DNA of 64,000 nt from Erythroxylum novogranatense (Eukaryota; Streptophyta; Magnoliopsida; Malpighiales; Erythroxylaceae). Position numbers and translations under genes: made by a program. Within the stretch, counting starts at the first letter, position 1, and every line of letters begins with the position of its first letter. The notes under the pieces are model-generated. The model worked only from the letters and a program-made list of their open reading frames with translations. It made no database searches and had not been told where the DNA came from. The DNA is taken from positions 14,573,460 to 14,637,459 of the forward strand of contig CM057233.1 of NCBI GenBank assembly GCA_029891385.1, in the 5' to 3' direction. Shown here in pieces: positions 1 through 11,346 of the stretch.

Positions 1-39
1 TGCTGAAGGATTCAAAGAAGAATCTGCTAGTAATTCATT

Positions 40-1985
40 CCCTTATATAGTAATATAATTCAAGATAAGATAAGGAATCTTTGCAAAAAAATCTAACTCT
101 ATCTCTTCCCAACCGCCATATTAGATTGCATTTATCTCAATCATTAATTAGTATTCTTATCCTGCAAAAAAATCTAACTTTATCTCATCCTAACAGCTGG
201 ATTAGATTGCATTCATCTCAATCATTAATTAGTATTCTTATTCTATCTACACAATATCCAACACAAGATAAGGAATCTCTGCATAAAATATAACTCTATC
301 TCTTCCCAGTCGTTTGATTAGATTGCATTCATCTTAACCATTTACTAGTATTCATATCCTATCCATACAATATCCAAGACAAGATAAGGAATCTCTGAAA
401 AAAATCCAACTCTATCTCTTCCCAGCTGTTGGATTAGATTGCATTTATCTCAAATGTTAATTAGTATTCATATCTTATCCACACTCTAAGACAAGATAAA
501 GAATCTCTACAAACATTGTAACTCTATCTCTTTCTAACCGTTGGATTAGATTTTATTCATCTTAACCATTAATTAGTATTCTTATCTTATCCATACAATA
601 TACAAGACAAGATAAGGAATCTTTGCAAAAAAATCTAACTCTTTCTCTTCCCAATCATTGGATTAGATTACATTCATCTCAACCGTTAATTAGTATTCGT
701 ATCCTATCCACATAATATTCAAGACAAGATAAGGAATCTCTGTAAAAAAATCTAACTCTATCTCTTCCCAGCCATTGGATTAGATTACATTCATTTCAAT
801 CGTTCATTAGTATTCGTATCCTATCCACACAATATCTAAGACAAGATAAGTAATCTCTGCAAAAAAATCTAACTCTATCTCTTCCAAACTATTGGATTAG
901 ATTGCATTCATCTCAACCGTTAATTAGTATTCTTACCCTGATCACACAATATCCAAGACAAGATAAGGAATCTCTGCAAAAAAATCTAACTCTATCTCTT
1001 CCTAATCATTGGATTAGATTGCATTCATCTTAACCGTTAATTAGTATTCTTATCGTATCCACACAATATACAAGACAAGATAAGGAATCTCTGCAAAAAA
1101 AAATATCTCTTTCTATTCCCAGCTGTTGGATTAGATTACATCCATCTCAACCGTTAATTAGTATTCGTATCCTATCCACATAATATCCAAGATAAGATAA
1201 GGAATCTCTGTAAAAAATTTAACTCTGTCTCTTCCGAAACGTTGGATTAGATTACATTCATTTCAACCGTTCATTAGTATTCGTATCCTAGTCACACAAT
1301 ATCCAAGACAAGATAAGTAATCTCTGTAAAAAAATCTAACTCTATCTCTTCCCAACTGTTGGATTAGATTGCATTCATCTCAACCATTAATTAGTATTCT
1401 TATCCTATCCACACAATATCCAAGATAAGATAAGGAATCTCTGAAAAAATCTAACTCTATCTCTTCCTAACCGTTAGATTAGATTGCATTCATCTCAACC
1501 GTTCATTAGTATTCATATCCTACCCACACAATACCTAAGACAAGATAAGGAATCTCTGCAAAAAATCTAACACTATCTCTTCTCAGCCATTGGATTAGAA
1601 TGCATTCATCTCAATCATTAATTAGTATTCTTATCCTACCCACACAATATATAAGATAAGATAAGAAATCTCTTCAAAAAATCAAACTCTATCTCTTCTT
1701 AGCCATTGGATTATATTGCATTTATCTCAACCATTCATTAGTATTAGTATCCTATCCACACAATATCCAAGACAAGATAAGAAATCTCTATAAAAAATCT
1801 AACTCTATCTCTTCCCAGCCGTTGGATTATATTGCATTTATCTCAATCGTTCATTAGTATTTGTATCATATCCACACACATGATAAGGAATCTCTGCAAA
1901 AAATATGACTCTATCTCTTTCCAACCGTTGGATTAGATTACATTAATCTCAACCGTTCATTAGTATTCTTATCTTTTCCACAATA
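40..1985. repeat. 117-bp tandem repeat array (about 17 copies)
   Basis: A unit of about 117 bp recurs head to tail. The landmark GATAAGGAATCTCTGC recurs near 726, 843, 959, 1077, 1193, 1310, 1428, 1545, 1659 and 1776. Each unit also has a GTTGGATTAGATT core and a TTAGTATTC segment. Copies diverge by scattered substitutions and small indels; the copy near 165 lacks about 40 bp. Short ORFs here are by-products. The array ends within a few bases of the TATA box at 1990. The spacing is too long and the copies too diverged for CRISPR-type repeats; this is a minisatellite or short satellite. Confidence 0.93.
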
Positions 1986-1989
1986 TCTC

Positions 1990-1998
1990 TATAAATAG
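1990..1998 (+). promoter_or_regulatory. TATA box of the NAM-associated-type pseudogene
   Basis: TATAAATAG lies 90 bp upstream of the ATG at 2088, a normal distance for a plant core promoter with a short 5' leader. It sits immediately after the last 117-bp repeat unit, so the array occupies the proximal promoter. Promoter function is inferred from position only. Confidence 0.5.
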
Positions 1999-2087
1999 TT
2001 TATTTGTTATACTAAACTGAAACCTTCGTTTCATATAACACTCTTTGAAATCCTAAACTATAACACTCTTTCAGACCTATCCAAAAA

Positions 2088-3165
2088 ATGGAAAGCTTAA
2101 ATTTTGGTGTAAAGCTTTCAAATACCTCTCGAAGTACATCATATTCAGTTGAAGAAGATCAACTCCTGTGCCATGTATATCTTAATATTTCATAAGACCC
2201 AGTCACTTGTAGAGATCAATCTATGGCTCAGTTTGGTCTTGTATCACAACTGAGTATCATCAAATGCTACCAAATCATATCACCACCATTCAACCTTAGA
2301 GATCTTTACAAGCTCAATGACAAACTATAATGACAGCTATTGGCAAATTCAAAGGATGTGTTCGACAAATTGAAAACTTGAATCCAAATGATGCTTCTGA
2401 ACAAGATATTGTAAGTTCTTTATTTATTTGTTTTTTCTTTATATAAATTGAAATACGTTTGATTTATACCCTAAAATCTAACTTAAGTTACATTGTTGTC
2501 TTACAGTTCGAGAAAGTAAAAGATTTACTCATTCAGGATCCAAAATTTCAAAAAGGTTTCAAATTTAATCATGTATGGCTAATCCTAACAAATATGGAGA
2601 AATATGCTAATACTAGCAAAGAGAAAGCATTGGGTCATTGAAAATGATCTAAGTGTAATGAAATGTCACTTTCAGAATCCCAATAATCAGATAAGTCAAT
2701 AGGATCATCATCATTTTGTATTTATTTAAATAATGATTTTGAAGTTGAAGATCCATTTATTAAAAGAAATGATGAAGCTTATCATCCTATTGGGAGGAAG
2801 AAAGAAAAATGAAAAAGGAACAAAATGAGTAAATATTTTTTTTTATGTCCATGAATAAAGAAATAAAAGGAATGTTTCATAAAAGTCAATCTCTTTTAAA
2901 AAAAATTATGAAATTTAGTTGTTACGAGCTCAAAATGAGGCAAAAAATTAGAGCTACGATAAAGACAGGAAGATAATAAAAATTTATGTAAAGTTCTAAA
3001 TTCCATCAAAGATTCAGATATGCGTGAGGCTTTTAGAAATGAACAAATGAAAATTTATGCAAAAAGAGCTCAAGAAGGAGAACCCCAAGGAGCACTTAGC
3101 TCAGCTAGTGGCTTTAGCCAATATTTTGTTTTTGAAGGAAATGGGGATGACCTTTCAAACTATTG
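2088..3165 (+). pseudogene. NAM-associated / SANT-like protein remnant (PIF/Harbinger ORF1-like family)
   Basis: The ATG at 2088 opens a reading frame with a SVEEDQLL segment followed by LNIS, a stop, then DPV and RDQS. This matches the N-terminal SANT/trihelix-like block of the large plant family annotated as NAM-associated C-terminal or 'glutathione S-transferase T3-like' proteins. The next recognisable block, around 2345-2410, reads GCVRQIENLNPNDASEQDI. A probable intron (GTAAGT at about 2411, TTACAG at about 2505) precedes a block with DPKFQKGFKFNHVW (2540-2580). The C-terminal end (about 3005-3165) reads MKIYAKRAQEGE and closes with DDLSNY and a stop. An internal stop at the LNIS/DPV position and frame changes between 2640 and 3000 mark it as decayed. 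Family members are DNA-binding-like, some transposon-derived; the function here is not known. Confidence 0.6.
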
Positions 3166-5090
3166 ATTATTGGCATTAAATTAATATTCTCAAGTGCTTT
3201 AGTTTTACTTTTAATTTGATTGTTGTAATTTTAGTTTAATTGTAATCTCAAGTCTGATTGTAATTGTAATTTATTTTAGTCTGGTTGTAATTTCAAATAT
3301 TTTCGTTGAGTTCTAATTTTTTAAGTCAATGTTGTGGTTTAAATTTATGGACCTTTTATTTCAAATTTACTTTTTATTCTTAACATATTTTATTAATGAA
3401 TTTATAAAACTTATAAATAAGAATTATAAATAAATATTAAAATAAATTTAATATTATATTCAGATTAATGTCATATTAAATGTCTCAATGAGATTTTTAA
3501 TAATATATTTGTGTAAAGTAATATATATTTTAAATTTAATTACTTGGTAAATTATGTAAATAAATCAAATTGTGAGGACATAAAGGAAAATGTTAAAAAG
3601 AAAATAGACAAAATTGTCTTTTTACAACTTTTAGTGCATGTTTGATGTATTATTATTTATTATACTATTTTGGTATATTACTATTCACTATATTATTTTA
3701 GTGTTGAATTTTGGTATCTTTGAGTGAATTCATTGAACCAAAACACCTGGACTTTGTTTACTTTAAGGCCATCTCAAACAATGTCCACTATTGAGTACCA
3801 TCCACATTTGAAAACAGTTATTATTGATGTGATGTGACTTCGTTTTGGTGAGATGGCTGTAAAGCAAACAATGTCCACTATTGTGTACTCTCTATATGAT
3901 GTGACTCTGGTGAATAGAGAGATATTTAGGTATTTAGAGCAGATAATGTCCATTATTAGGGTACCATCCACGTTTGAACGCAGTTATTGCTGATGTGATG
4001 TGACTCTTATAAATAGAGAGATATTTAAGGTTGGAGCACTTGTTCCATTTAGGCCTTCCAACCTAACAAATGAAAACTGATGTAAAAAGAGCTCAAGAAG
4101 GAGAACTTTAAGGAGGAGTTGACTCATCTAGTAACTTTAGACAATATTTTAATTTTGGAAAAAATAGGGATGACCTTCTAAATTATTAATTATTTATGTT
4201 AAATTAATATTCTCATGTGCTTTATTTTTACTTTTAATTTGATTGTTGTAACTTTAGTTTGATTGTAATCTTGAGTCGATTGTAATTGTAATTTATTTTA
4301 GTCTGTTGTAATTTTAAATATTTTCATTGAGTTTTAATTTTTAAATCAATTTTGTGATTTAAATTTATGGACCTTTATTTAAAATTTAATTTTTATTCTT
4401 AACATATTTTATTAATGAATTTATAACACTTGTAAGTAAGAATTATAAATAAATAATAAAATAAATTTAATATTATATTCATTATTAGTGTCATTTTAAA
4501 TATCTCAATGAGATCTTTGTAATGATATATTTTTGTAAAGTAATATATATTTTAAATTTAATTACTTAGTAAATAATGTAAATAAATCAAATTGTAAGAA
4601 GGACATAAAAGAAATATGTTAAAAAGAAAATAGACAAAATTGTCTTTCTATAACGTTTACTGCATGTTTGGTGTATTACTATTTATTATACTATTTTAGT
4701 GTATTATTATTCATTATACCATTTTAGTGTTGAATTTTGGTATCTTTATAGTGAATTCATTGCAGCAAAACACCTAGACATTGTTTATTTTAAGGCCATC
4801 TCAAACAATGTCCACTATTGTGTACCATCCACGTTTGAAAACAGTTATTATTGATGTGATGTGACTCCGTTTTGATGAGATGGCCTTAAAGCAAACAATG
4901 TCCACTATTGTGTACCATCTATGTAATGTAACTCTGGTAAATATAGAGATATTTAGGTATTTAGAGAAAACAGTGTCCATTATTGTGATACCATCTGCGT
5001 TTGAAAGCAATTATTACTGATGTGATGTAACTCTTATAAATAGAGAGATATTTAACCTTGGAGTACCTATTCCATTTAGGCCTTCCAACC
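3042..5090. repeat. 1.02-kb direct tandem duplication
   Basis: The segment 3042-4064 is repeated as 4065-about 5090 (offset 1023 bp). Both copies start at AACAAATGAAAA inside the last exon of the pseudogene, include its C-terminal codons, run through about 600 bp of AT-rich 3' flank with shared landmarks (for example ATTCTTAACATATTTTATT), and end at AGGCCTTCCAACC. The second copy of the coding end is more decayed. The unit contains a short hairpin repeat described separately. Confidence 0.9.
4789..4890. repeat. Short hairpin repeat, 14-bp perfect arms
   Basis: TTTAAGGCCATCTC at 4789-4802 is the exact reverse complement of GAGATGGCCTTAAA at 4877-4890. The first duplication copy carries the same structure at about 3766-3870 with one arm mutated. 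The loop contains CAATGTCCACTATTG and GTACCATCCA, which recur near 20440-20600 and, more diverged, near 18040 and 21130. It is therefore part of a dispersed non-coding repeat family, possibly a MITE remnant. No target duplication is evident. Confidence 0.6.
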
Positions 5091-5984
5091 AATCTTTAAT
5101 ATTATAAATGTGTAGGAGCGGTTGATTAGGATGGAGTAATGGTAATAGGAATGAGAATGAATATAGTGAGGAATGAGAATGGACATTATCATTATAATTA
5201 TGATGGTTGGGGAAGGAATGATTACCATTACCATTGATAGTGGTTGATTTGTAAAAATATTGTAATAAATATTTTAATTAGTGAATAAATTATATTTTAA
5301 TTAATTATATTGTAACTAATTAATTAATTATTTTAATTAATTACAATGTAATTAATTGATTATAATAATATTTCTATTAATTATATTATATTATAATTAA
5401 TTAATTAATTACAATATTTTAATTAATGTATGAATTATATTTTAATTAATTAGTATTAAAATATTTTTAAAAATTATCACTACTAAGAAATGAGTTTCAT
5501 TCCTCTAGTAAATGGAGGGTATGGAGGATTCCACAAAAGTGAGATATTAAACTATTACTCCTATAATGATAATCAACAACAAACCACTCACTTTTCATTC
5601 TATACTTATTAACTCTTTCTCAAACTCAAGGCCGTTCCTAATGTTTTATAGGCCTTGGGTGAAATAAAAAAAGCCCCTGATAAATGGGCAATAGACAAAC
5701 ACATGTAAATTTTAAAAACATATTTTTATTATTAAAATTTAGTATCTATACTTAAGTGACCCAATTTATAAGTCCACACACTCCACAAAATATTAAGTGA
5801 TCATAACATCAACTAATAATATCTTGCAATTTTCAGTAGTAATAAAATTACTAAAAATAGTAACAGTAACAACAAAATAGCAATAGCAAAAATCGAACAG
5901 TAAAATACAAAGAGAATAGCACTAACAAACACACAGATGATCATGATTTATGAAAAATAATTTCTTTGTGCATCTAGTGGAAAT
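5091..5984. other. AT-rich intergenic stretch
   Basis: No gene is recognisable. About 5110-5230 is rich in GGAATGAGAATG-like words. About 5240-5470 is extremely AT-rich with TTAATTAATTA palindromic tracts. About 5480-5590 again carries CATTCC-type words in the opposite sense, so the whole could be an old MITE with purine-rich flanks, but I cannot define termini. The rest up to 5984 is unremarkable. Confidence 0.5.
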
Positions 5985-6357
5985 TGTTGGCAAGACAATT
6001 AGGAATGACAGCTGAATCACAATGTATGTGGGATCTGAGAAGATTGGAGATCATCTGTGCTGTTTGGGCACCCTCATGAAGTGCTATGCGGTATAATATC
6101 ATATTCTGTTCTACAATTTTGTTAATTTTGTAGTGACATTACTACCTTGACCTCTTAAAATCTTGATGCTTTAACTGTTACGGATATGACTTAGTCAAGC
6201 TTATCTTACTCATTGGATGAGTTGGTTGTTGTATTTTTCAAATTTAAACTTCCTTGATTCTCTCTTGTGTATCTTGTATAGATTGCAATTGTATTTATAC
6301 TGTACATGGATCAATAGAAAATTATAGCTTTTCCCAATCCTTCTTGCTGCGTTTACA
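5985..6357 (+). repeat. Copia-1 5' LTR (probable)
   Basis: The right end is supported: CA at 6356-6357 is followed directly by a primer-binding site. The left end is set at the first plausible TGTTGG (5985), giving about 373 bp. No 3' LTR survives in the window to confirm the start, so the left boundary is uncertain. A TATA-like TATTTATACTG lies near 6293. Confidence 0.5.
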
Positions 6358-6370
6358 TGGTATCAGATTG
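6358..6370 (+). promoter_or_regulatory. Copia-1 primer-binding site (initiator tRNA-Met type)
   Basis: TGGTATCAGATTG follows the LTR end directly. It matches the TGGTATCAGAGC-type site complementary to the 3' end of plant initiator tRNA-Met, with the last bases changed. Confidence 0.8.
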
Positions 6371-6420
6371 CCATTAAGTGGTTTAATCACCCACTTTCCC
6401 CTTCCTCCTTCCTCGATATA

Positions 6421-7783
6421 ATGGCCACCACACCTGTCTCCTCTTCCTTTATTCCTACCATGCCAAATCAAATCACTGTTAAGCTCACCCCTTCTAACTA
6501 TCTTCTGTGGAAAACTCAAATGATGCCATTATTTTATAGCCAACAATTGATCCATCACATTGATGGTACCCAGCCTCCTCTCAAAACTGTTGAGAATGCC
6601 CCAAATCCAGCATATGAGACATGGTTTCTCAAGGATCAAATGGTGCTGAGCTGGATCCTAGGCTCTCTATCCGAGTCTGTTTTGTCGCAGGTCGTCGGCA
6701 CCACAACTGCCCATGCCGCATGGTCAAGGCTGCAGACGACGTTCCCATCCGGTTCACGTGCTCAAATCCGGACTCTCAAGAATTCTTTGCATTCTCTCTC
6801 TCGCGAAAATGATTCCATTGTCACTTATATGGATCGTATGGGCTTAATTTCGATCAACTCACCGCTTCGATGTCGCTATTTCTGAGGATGATCTGATTGA
6901 TCACATTTTGCGTGGCCTTGGCCCTGATTATAGACCATTTACACGCAATATCGAGGCAAAATTAGTCCCGATCTCCTTTGATGACCTATTTGATCTTCTT
7001 TTATTTGAAGAGTTGCAATTGCAAAATGCTCGTGAAGCTATCACTCCACCGATTGTTGCTCACTTTGTCGGTCATCAAAACACTAATGGCGGCCAACGGG
7101 GTCGAGGTCGTGGTTCCCGTCGTACCGGTTCCTCTTCCTATTCTAGACGTGGTCGATCCGGCTCCTCCACAAATGAGCTGCATGCTCCCACCTGCTTTAA
7201 TTGCCATGGTCGAGGACATACATACAGGCAGTGTCCCAGTCCAACTTATTCCGATTCCGGTCCCACACCAGCATCACACTACAGCTCCTCTCCCAATAAC
7301 CAAACCAAACCTTGGATCGTGGATACTGGTGCCACCCATCACTTGACTTCTGAACTGGAAAACTTGGGAATTCATTCTGAGTACTCCGGCACTGATGAAG
7401 TGACTCTCACTAATGGTAAACAAATTCCAATCTCTCATGTTGGTTCAAATTCAATTACTCTTAGTGCTCGTCCTTTTTCATTACGCAATATTCTTCATGT
7501 TCCTCAATCTAACACAAATTTGCTCTCTGTTGGTCAGTTTACGAGCTCTAATGATGTTTCCATTGAATTCTTTTCTAATCGTTTTGTGATAAAGGACCGC
7601 AAAACACAGGAGCCACTTCATCAGGGATACATTAAGGACGGCCTCTATTACTTAGCTTCGGATCCGGTGTCTCCAGCTTGTCACTCAATTTCGTTGTCAA
7701 CATGGCATGCTAGACTAGGCTATACTTGCACTAAAACTGTCAATAAAGTCTTGTCTTCTAATAAATTGTCTGTTAGTTCAAAA
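6421..7783 (+). pseudogene. Copia-1 gag, protease and GAG-pre-integrase region, interrupted
   Basis: The ATG at 6421 starts a Copia-type gag with the conserved LTPSNYLLWK and DGTQPP blocks. The frame breaks near 6850 and resumes before 6908 (EDDLIDHILRGLGPDY). A zinc knuckle, CFNCHGRGHTYRQC, is encoded at about 7195-7235. The aspartic protease active site reads WIVDTGATHHLT at about 7313-7350. The GAG-pre-integrase motif (STWHARLGY) begins near 7699. At 7783 the frame is cut by a CACTA element and resumes at 9397. Family role: capsid, maturation and integration of an LTR retrotransposon through virus-like particles. The frameshift, the insertion and loss of everything after early integrase make it non-autonomous. 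Confidence 0.9.
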
Positions 7784-9396
7784 CACTACAAGAAAAATGT
7801 GGATTAGCGATGGAAATTTAGCGACGGAATAATTGCCGTTGGCAATTAGCGACGGAAAGCATATTTCCGTCGCTAAAAATGAGTGATTTAGCAACGGGAC
7901 TACTTTCCGTCGCTAAATGTGGAGGGAATTATTCGCGGAAAAATTAACAACAGAAATTAGCGACGGAAAATATGGTCGTTGGTAATCACTACAATTTAGC
8001 AACGAAAAATTAGCGACGGAAAATATAACGTCGCTAAATTTGAGGAATTCATCGCGCAAAATTAGCGTATTTAAAATTAGCGACGGAAAATATGGTCGTT
8101 GGTAATCAGTACAATTTAGCAACGAAAAATTAGCGACGGAAAATATAACGTTGGTAATTAGCGACGGAACACATATTTCCGTCGCTAAAATTGAATGATT
8201 TAGCGACGGTATTATTATTCGTCGCTAAATTTGGAGGGAATTCGTTGCGGCAAAATTAGCAACGGAATTTAGCGACGGAAAAATTCCGTTGCTAAATATG
8301 GAGGTAAAATTAGCGACGGAAATTTCGTTCCGTCGGTAAAAAGGTGGGAATTCTTGGCGGGATTAAAATTTTTGAGTTTACCTACGGAAAATTCCGTTGG
8401 TAAATTCCGTCGAAAAATAATATTTAGCGACGGAAATTTTCATTCCGTCGGTAAAAAGGCGGGAATTTTTTACGGAATTAAAATTTTTGAGTTTACCTAA
8501 GGACAATTCCGTCGGTAAATTCTTTATAAATTCCGACATCTCCCTCCCACTTATGCCTTCTTCTTCCTTTCTTCTTCTTCCTTCTTCCTGTGTCTCCTCT
8601 TCGGTTTTCTTGGAGCTCATGTCTCTATTGTGGACTCCTTTTCTGCTCGCTGGCGTTCTCTTCTCCAACCATTATCATCATGTCCCTCGGTGGAGGTATT
8701 TTTGCAACTACTGTTGTATTTTTTGATATATTTGATGAAAGTTAATTTGGGTGTTTATTACTTTCATTTATTTGTATATTTTGTGATTAGAAAATAACTT
8801 TAAGTTATAAATATTAGTGATAGAAGGGACAAGACGTAATTTTAGTTGTGATATTGAGATAAATTTCGATACATGTAAGATGTTTGATGAAATGTTTGTT
8901 CTTTAAAAAATAATTTCAGTTCTTTATTTTGGATCTTTTTAGTATGAATTTCATTATTTGAATTCTTTTATTTGAAATAATGAAGTTATCTTCAAGGTAG
9001 CTTTACGTAAACTATTTTGCGTGTACAATTTAAAAATAGTTTTCAAAGAATTTACCGACGGAAAAAATTCCGTTAGTAAAATATTAGATTTAGCGACGAA
9101 TTTTTTTCCGTCGCTAATACCGACGGAAAGTCAATTCCGTTGGTAATTTTCTGACAGAAAAATTTTTATTTTATACCGTCGGTAATTCCGTAGGTAAATT
9201 TAATGACGGAATAATTTCTGTCGGTAATTCCGTTGATAAATTTACTGTCGGTAATTTCCGTCGGTAAATTCACCTACGGCTGTAACTCCGACGACTTTTT
9301 TCGTCAGTAAATTTCGTCGCTAAATAAGGTTACCGACGGAGTTTATCCATATTCCGTCGGTAATTTCCGTCGCTGAACTTCATTTTTCTTGTAGTG
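7784..9396. mobile_element. CACTA-1: non-autonomous CACTA (En/Spm) element in Copia-1
   Basis: Starts CACTACAAGAAAAATG and ends CATTTTTCTTGTAGTG, a perfect terminal inverted repeat of at least 14 bp. It is flanked by AAA at 7781-7783 and AAA at 9397-9399, the 3-bp duplication expected of CACTA elements. Both subterminal regions (about 7800-8520 and 9050-9380) are packed with direct and inverted copies of TTAGCGACGG / CCGTCGCTAA, the kind of motif bound by CACTA transposases. The middle (8520-9050) has a TTCTTCTTCC-rich tract and AT-rich DNA but no transposase that I recognise. At 1613 bp it would depend on an autonomous partner. Confidence 0.95.
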
Positions 9397-9768
9397 AAAA
9401 AATCTTCTTCGTTATGTGAGACATGTTGTGTTAGCAAGTCTCATAAGTTACCTTTCAATGATTCTGATTATGAAGCTAAACAGCCTTTAGAATTAATCTG
9501 TTCTGATTTATGGGGTCCTGCTCCCATTGCTTCATGTGATGGTTTTCAATATTATGTTATTTTCTTTTATCATTACACCAAATACACTTGGATTTATTTT
9601 CTTCGTAACAAATCTGATGTGTTTTCTTGTTTCGTTAAGTTCCGAGCTATTGTTAAGAAATTTTTTGGAAAACCTATTAAACAATTTAAAGCCGATTGGG
9701 GTGGGGAATTTCAGGGTCTCCAACGATATTTAGCCGACAATGCCATTATACAAAGAATTGGTTAAAAA
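9397..9768 (+). pseudogene. Copia-1 integrase fragment (5' part of the core)
   Basis: The Copia frame resumes directly after CACTA-1. It has the zinc-finger cysteines (CETCCVSKSHKLPF) and the start of the integrase core (LICSDLWGPAP, first catalytic D; later KADWGGEF, where the usual SDNGGEF is changed to ADWGGEF). It ends after QRIG with a stop at 9763-9765, and no later integrase, RT, RNase H or 3' LTR follows. The element was truncated here by a deletion or rearrangement. Confidence 0.85.
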
Positions 9769-10611
9769 GAAGAATGATGAGATATGTATGAATGTGAAAG
9801 ATAAAATATTTGAGTTTATGGAATTGATAATTTCCAAATGGGAAATTAAATTGCTTTGTATGAGATTGATAAAGAATGAAAAAGAAAGAAAAAAATTTAT
9901 ACCGATTTCAGACTGATTGTCTTTAGGGTTTCCAATGCGAAGTTTTTCTAAAATATGAGTTCATGGATGTCAGAAAATTTGATTCAATTCGATTGAACCA
10001 CTTGTGTGCTTTGATTCGATTCTTTCGCTTTTTGATCTGATTTGTGTTTCACCTTTGTTTTGGCCACTTTCGATTTTGAGATACGCTTGATTTGTTTCCG
10101 TCGCTTTGTTTTCCGATATTGTGATTTCGTTTTCCGGTTGGGGTTCGGTTCCGAAATCGGGTCCTAACAGTTGCACTTTCTCAGTTATCCTTTCTACCTA
10201 TTATTGTTGTTTTTCTTCCAGATCCACGCATACCCTTTTAGTATTTGTGTGTTGGAGAATGATACAAACTGATATGCTTCATAACTCTCTCGTTTTCTCT
10301 ACTATTTCGTTTCTTTTTCTGGAGCTGTGCAACTGTGTTGATATTGGCCTAAAGCCGCCCCTGAATGGTTGGTAAATCTAATTACGGTTTCTGGTTACCG
10401 TTGTTTCCTTGAGGAGGGAATGAGAGTGACTCTTTCTTTCATGCCTTTCTAAAGTTTCTGTGTGAAAAGCGTAACACTTTCTTTGAATTAGGACTGATTT
10501 CTAAACCTTTAAAATGATTTTAAGAACTTACTGTGTGGTAATGAGTGTACTGATACATGTCTGAACAATGTTTTGGAGAAAAGTAGCATTGTACTTGTAC
10601 ATGTGTTTATA
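9769..10611. other. Intergenic, possible 5' flank of a lost gene
   Basis: No coding region is recognised. About 9960-10200 is less AT-rich than its surroundings, with TTTCGATTTTGAG-like text resembling a plant 5' UTR or leader-intron region. It leads to the squalene-epoxidase-like fragment at 10612, so it may be that gene's old 5' region, but this is only positional. Confidence 0.3.
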
Positions 10612-10774
10612 AAGAATGCAGATCCGATGATGCTTCCGACGTCGACGTCATCATCGTCGGCACTGGTGTAGCTAGGGTGGTTCCTGCTCACACTCTCGGC
10701 AAGCGTTCGTTGTCTGGGATGTCACACGATATTGTAGCGTTCATTGCAAGTACTGGATCTCCAGTTAAGTCCAG
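10612..10774 (+). pseudogene. Squalene epoxidase-like N-terminal fragment
   Basis: The frame reading CRSDDASDVDVIIVGTGVAR followed by VVPAHTLGK matches the FAD-binding Rossmann segment of plant squalene monooxygenase, whose consensus is DVIIVGAGVAGxALAxTLGK. Here the third glycine of the dinucleotide motif is R and the following residues deviate. After TLGK the similarity ends. Squalene epoxidase makes 2,3-oxidosqualene, the sterol and triterpene precursor, at the ER. The fragment is only about 40 codons and lacks everything downstream. DNA at 10775-10880 has an open run (VYDAADNNPPRVPSC) that I do not recognise. Identification rests on one short motif. Confidence 0.5.
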
Positions 10775-11105
10775 TGTACGATGCAGCTGACAATAACCCA
10801 CCTAGGGTTCCCAGTTGTTTTATCTTGGACAATCAAAGGTATGGGAGCAAATGAGCATTTTTATTTTGTCATGGAACAAGTAAGTTTTTCTCTCTCTCTC
10901 TCCACTTACTCTCTACATATTCTCCATTACATCTTTGTTTTTCCTTTGTATCCCTTATTGTGGAGGTTCTGAGTTTGTCTCTATTAGTTTAGCAACATTA
11001 TTCTATACGTGCAATTTGTCATCTACATCCATGTTCATTAGTTCTCTTAGTTTTCTTTTATTGCTATTTTATTATTTATTAATTTTATTATTTTATAAGT
11101 TTTCC

Positions 11106-11107
<2 letters not shown>

Positions 11108-11173
<66 letters not shown>

Positions 11174-11206
11174 CAAATTATTTATTTTCTTTCCGTATTT
11201 GTATTC

Positions 11207-11260
<54 letters not shown>
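11108..11260. repeat. TTA/TAT trinucleotide microsatellites
   Basis: Two pure blocks of ATT/TTA repeats, about 11108-11173 and 11202-11258, are separated by about 30 bp. The long poly-isoleucine/leucine ORF over this stretch is a microsatellite artefact. Confidence 0.95.
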
Positions 11261-11262
<2 letters not shown>

Positions 11263-11346
11263 TGATCTTGTTTTCATTATTTTATATATATCTATATCTT
11301 TTGTTATTTTAATTATGATTTCTATGTATTGATGTTGTTTTACCTA

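Noticed and set aside
40..1985. CRISPR-like repeat array
   Set aside because: Repeat and spacer are not distinguishable; the whole 117-bp unit repeats with drift, and the DNA is plant nuclear. It is a tandem satellite.
8487..8726. Captured host gene inside CACTA-1
   Set aside because: A C/T-rich open run of 79 codons without recognised similarity; composition resembles a leader, and evidence is too thin.
10935..11312. 125-codon ORF rich in isoleucine and leucine
   Set aside because: Translation of ATT/TTA microsatellites; no other evidence of coding.
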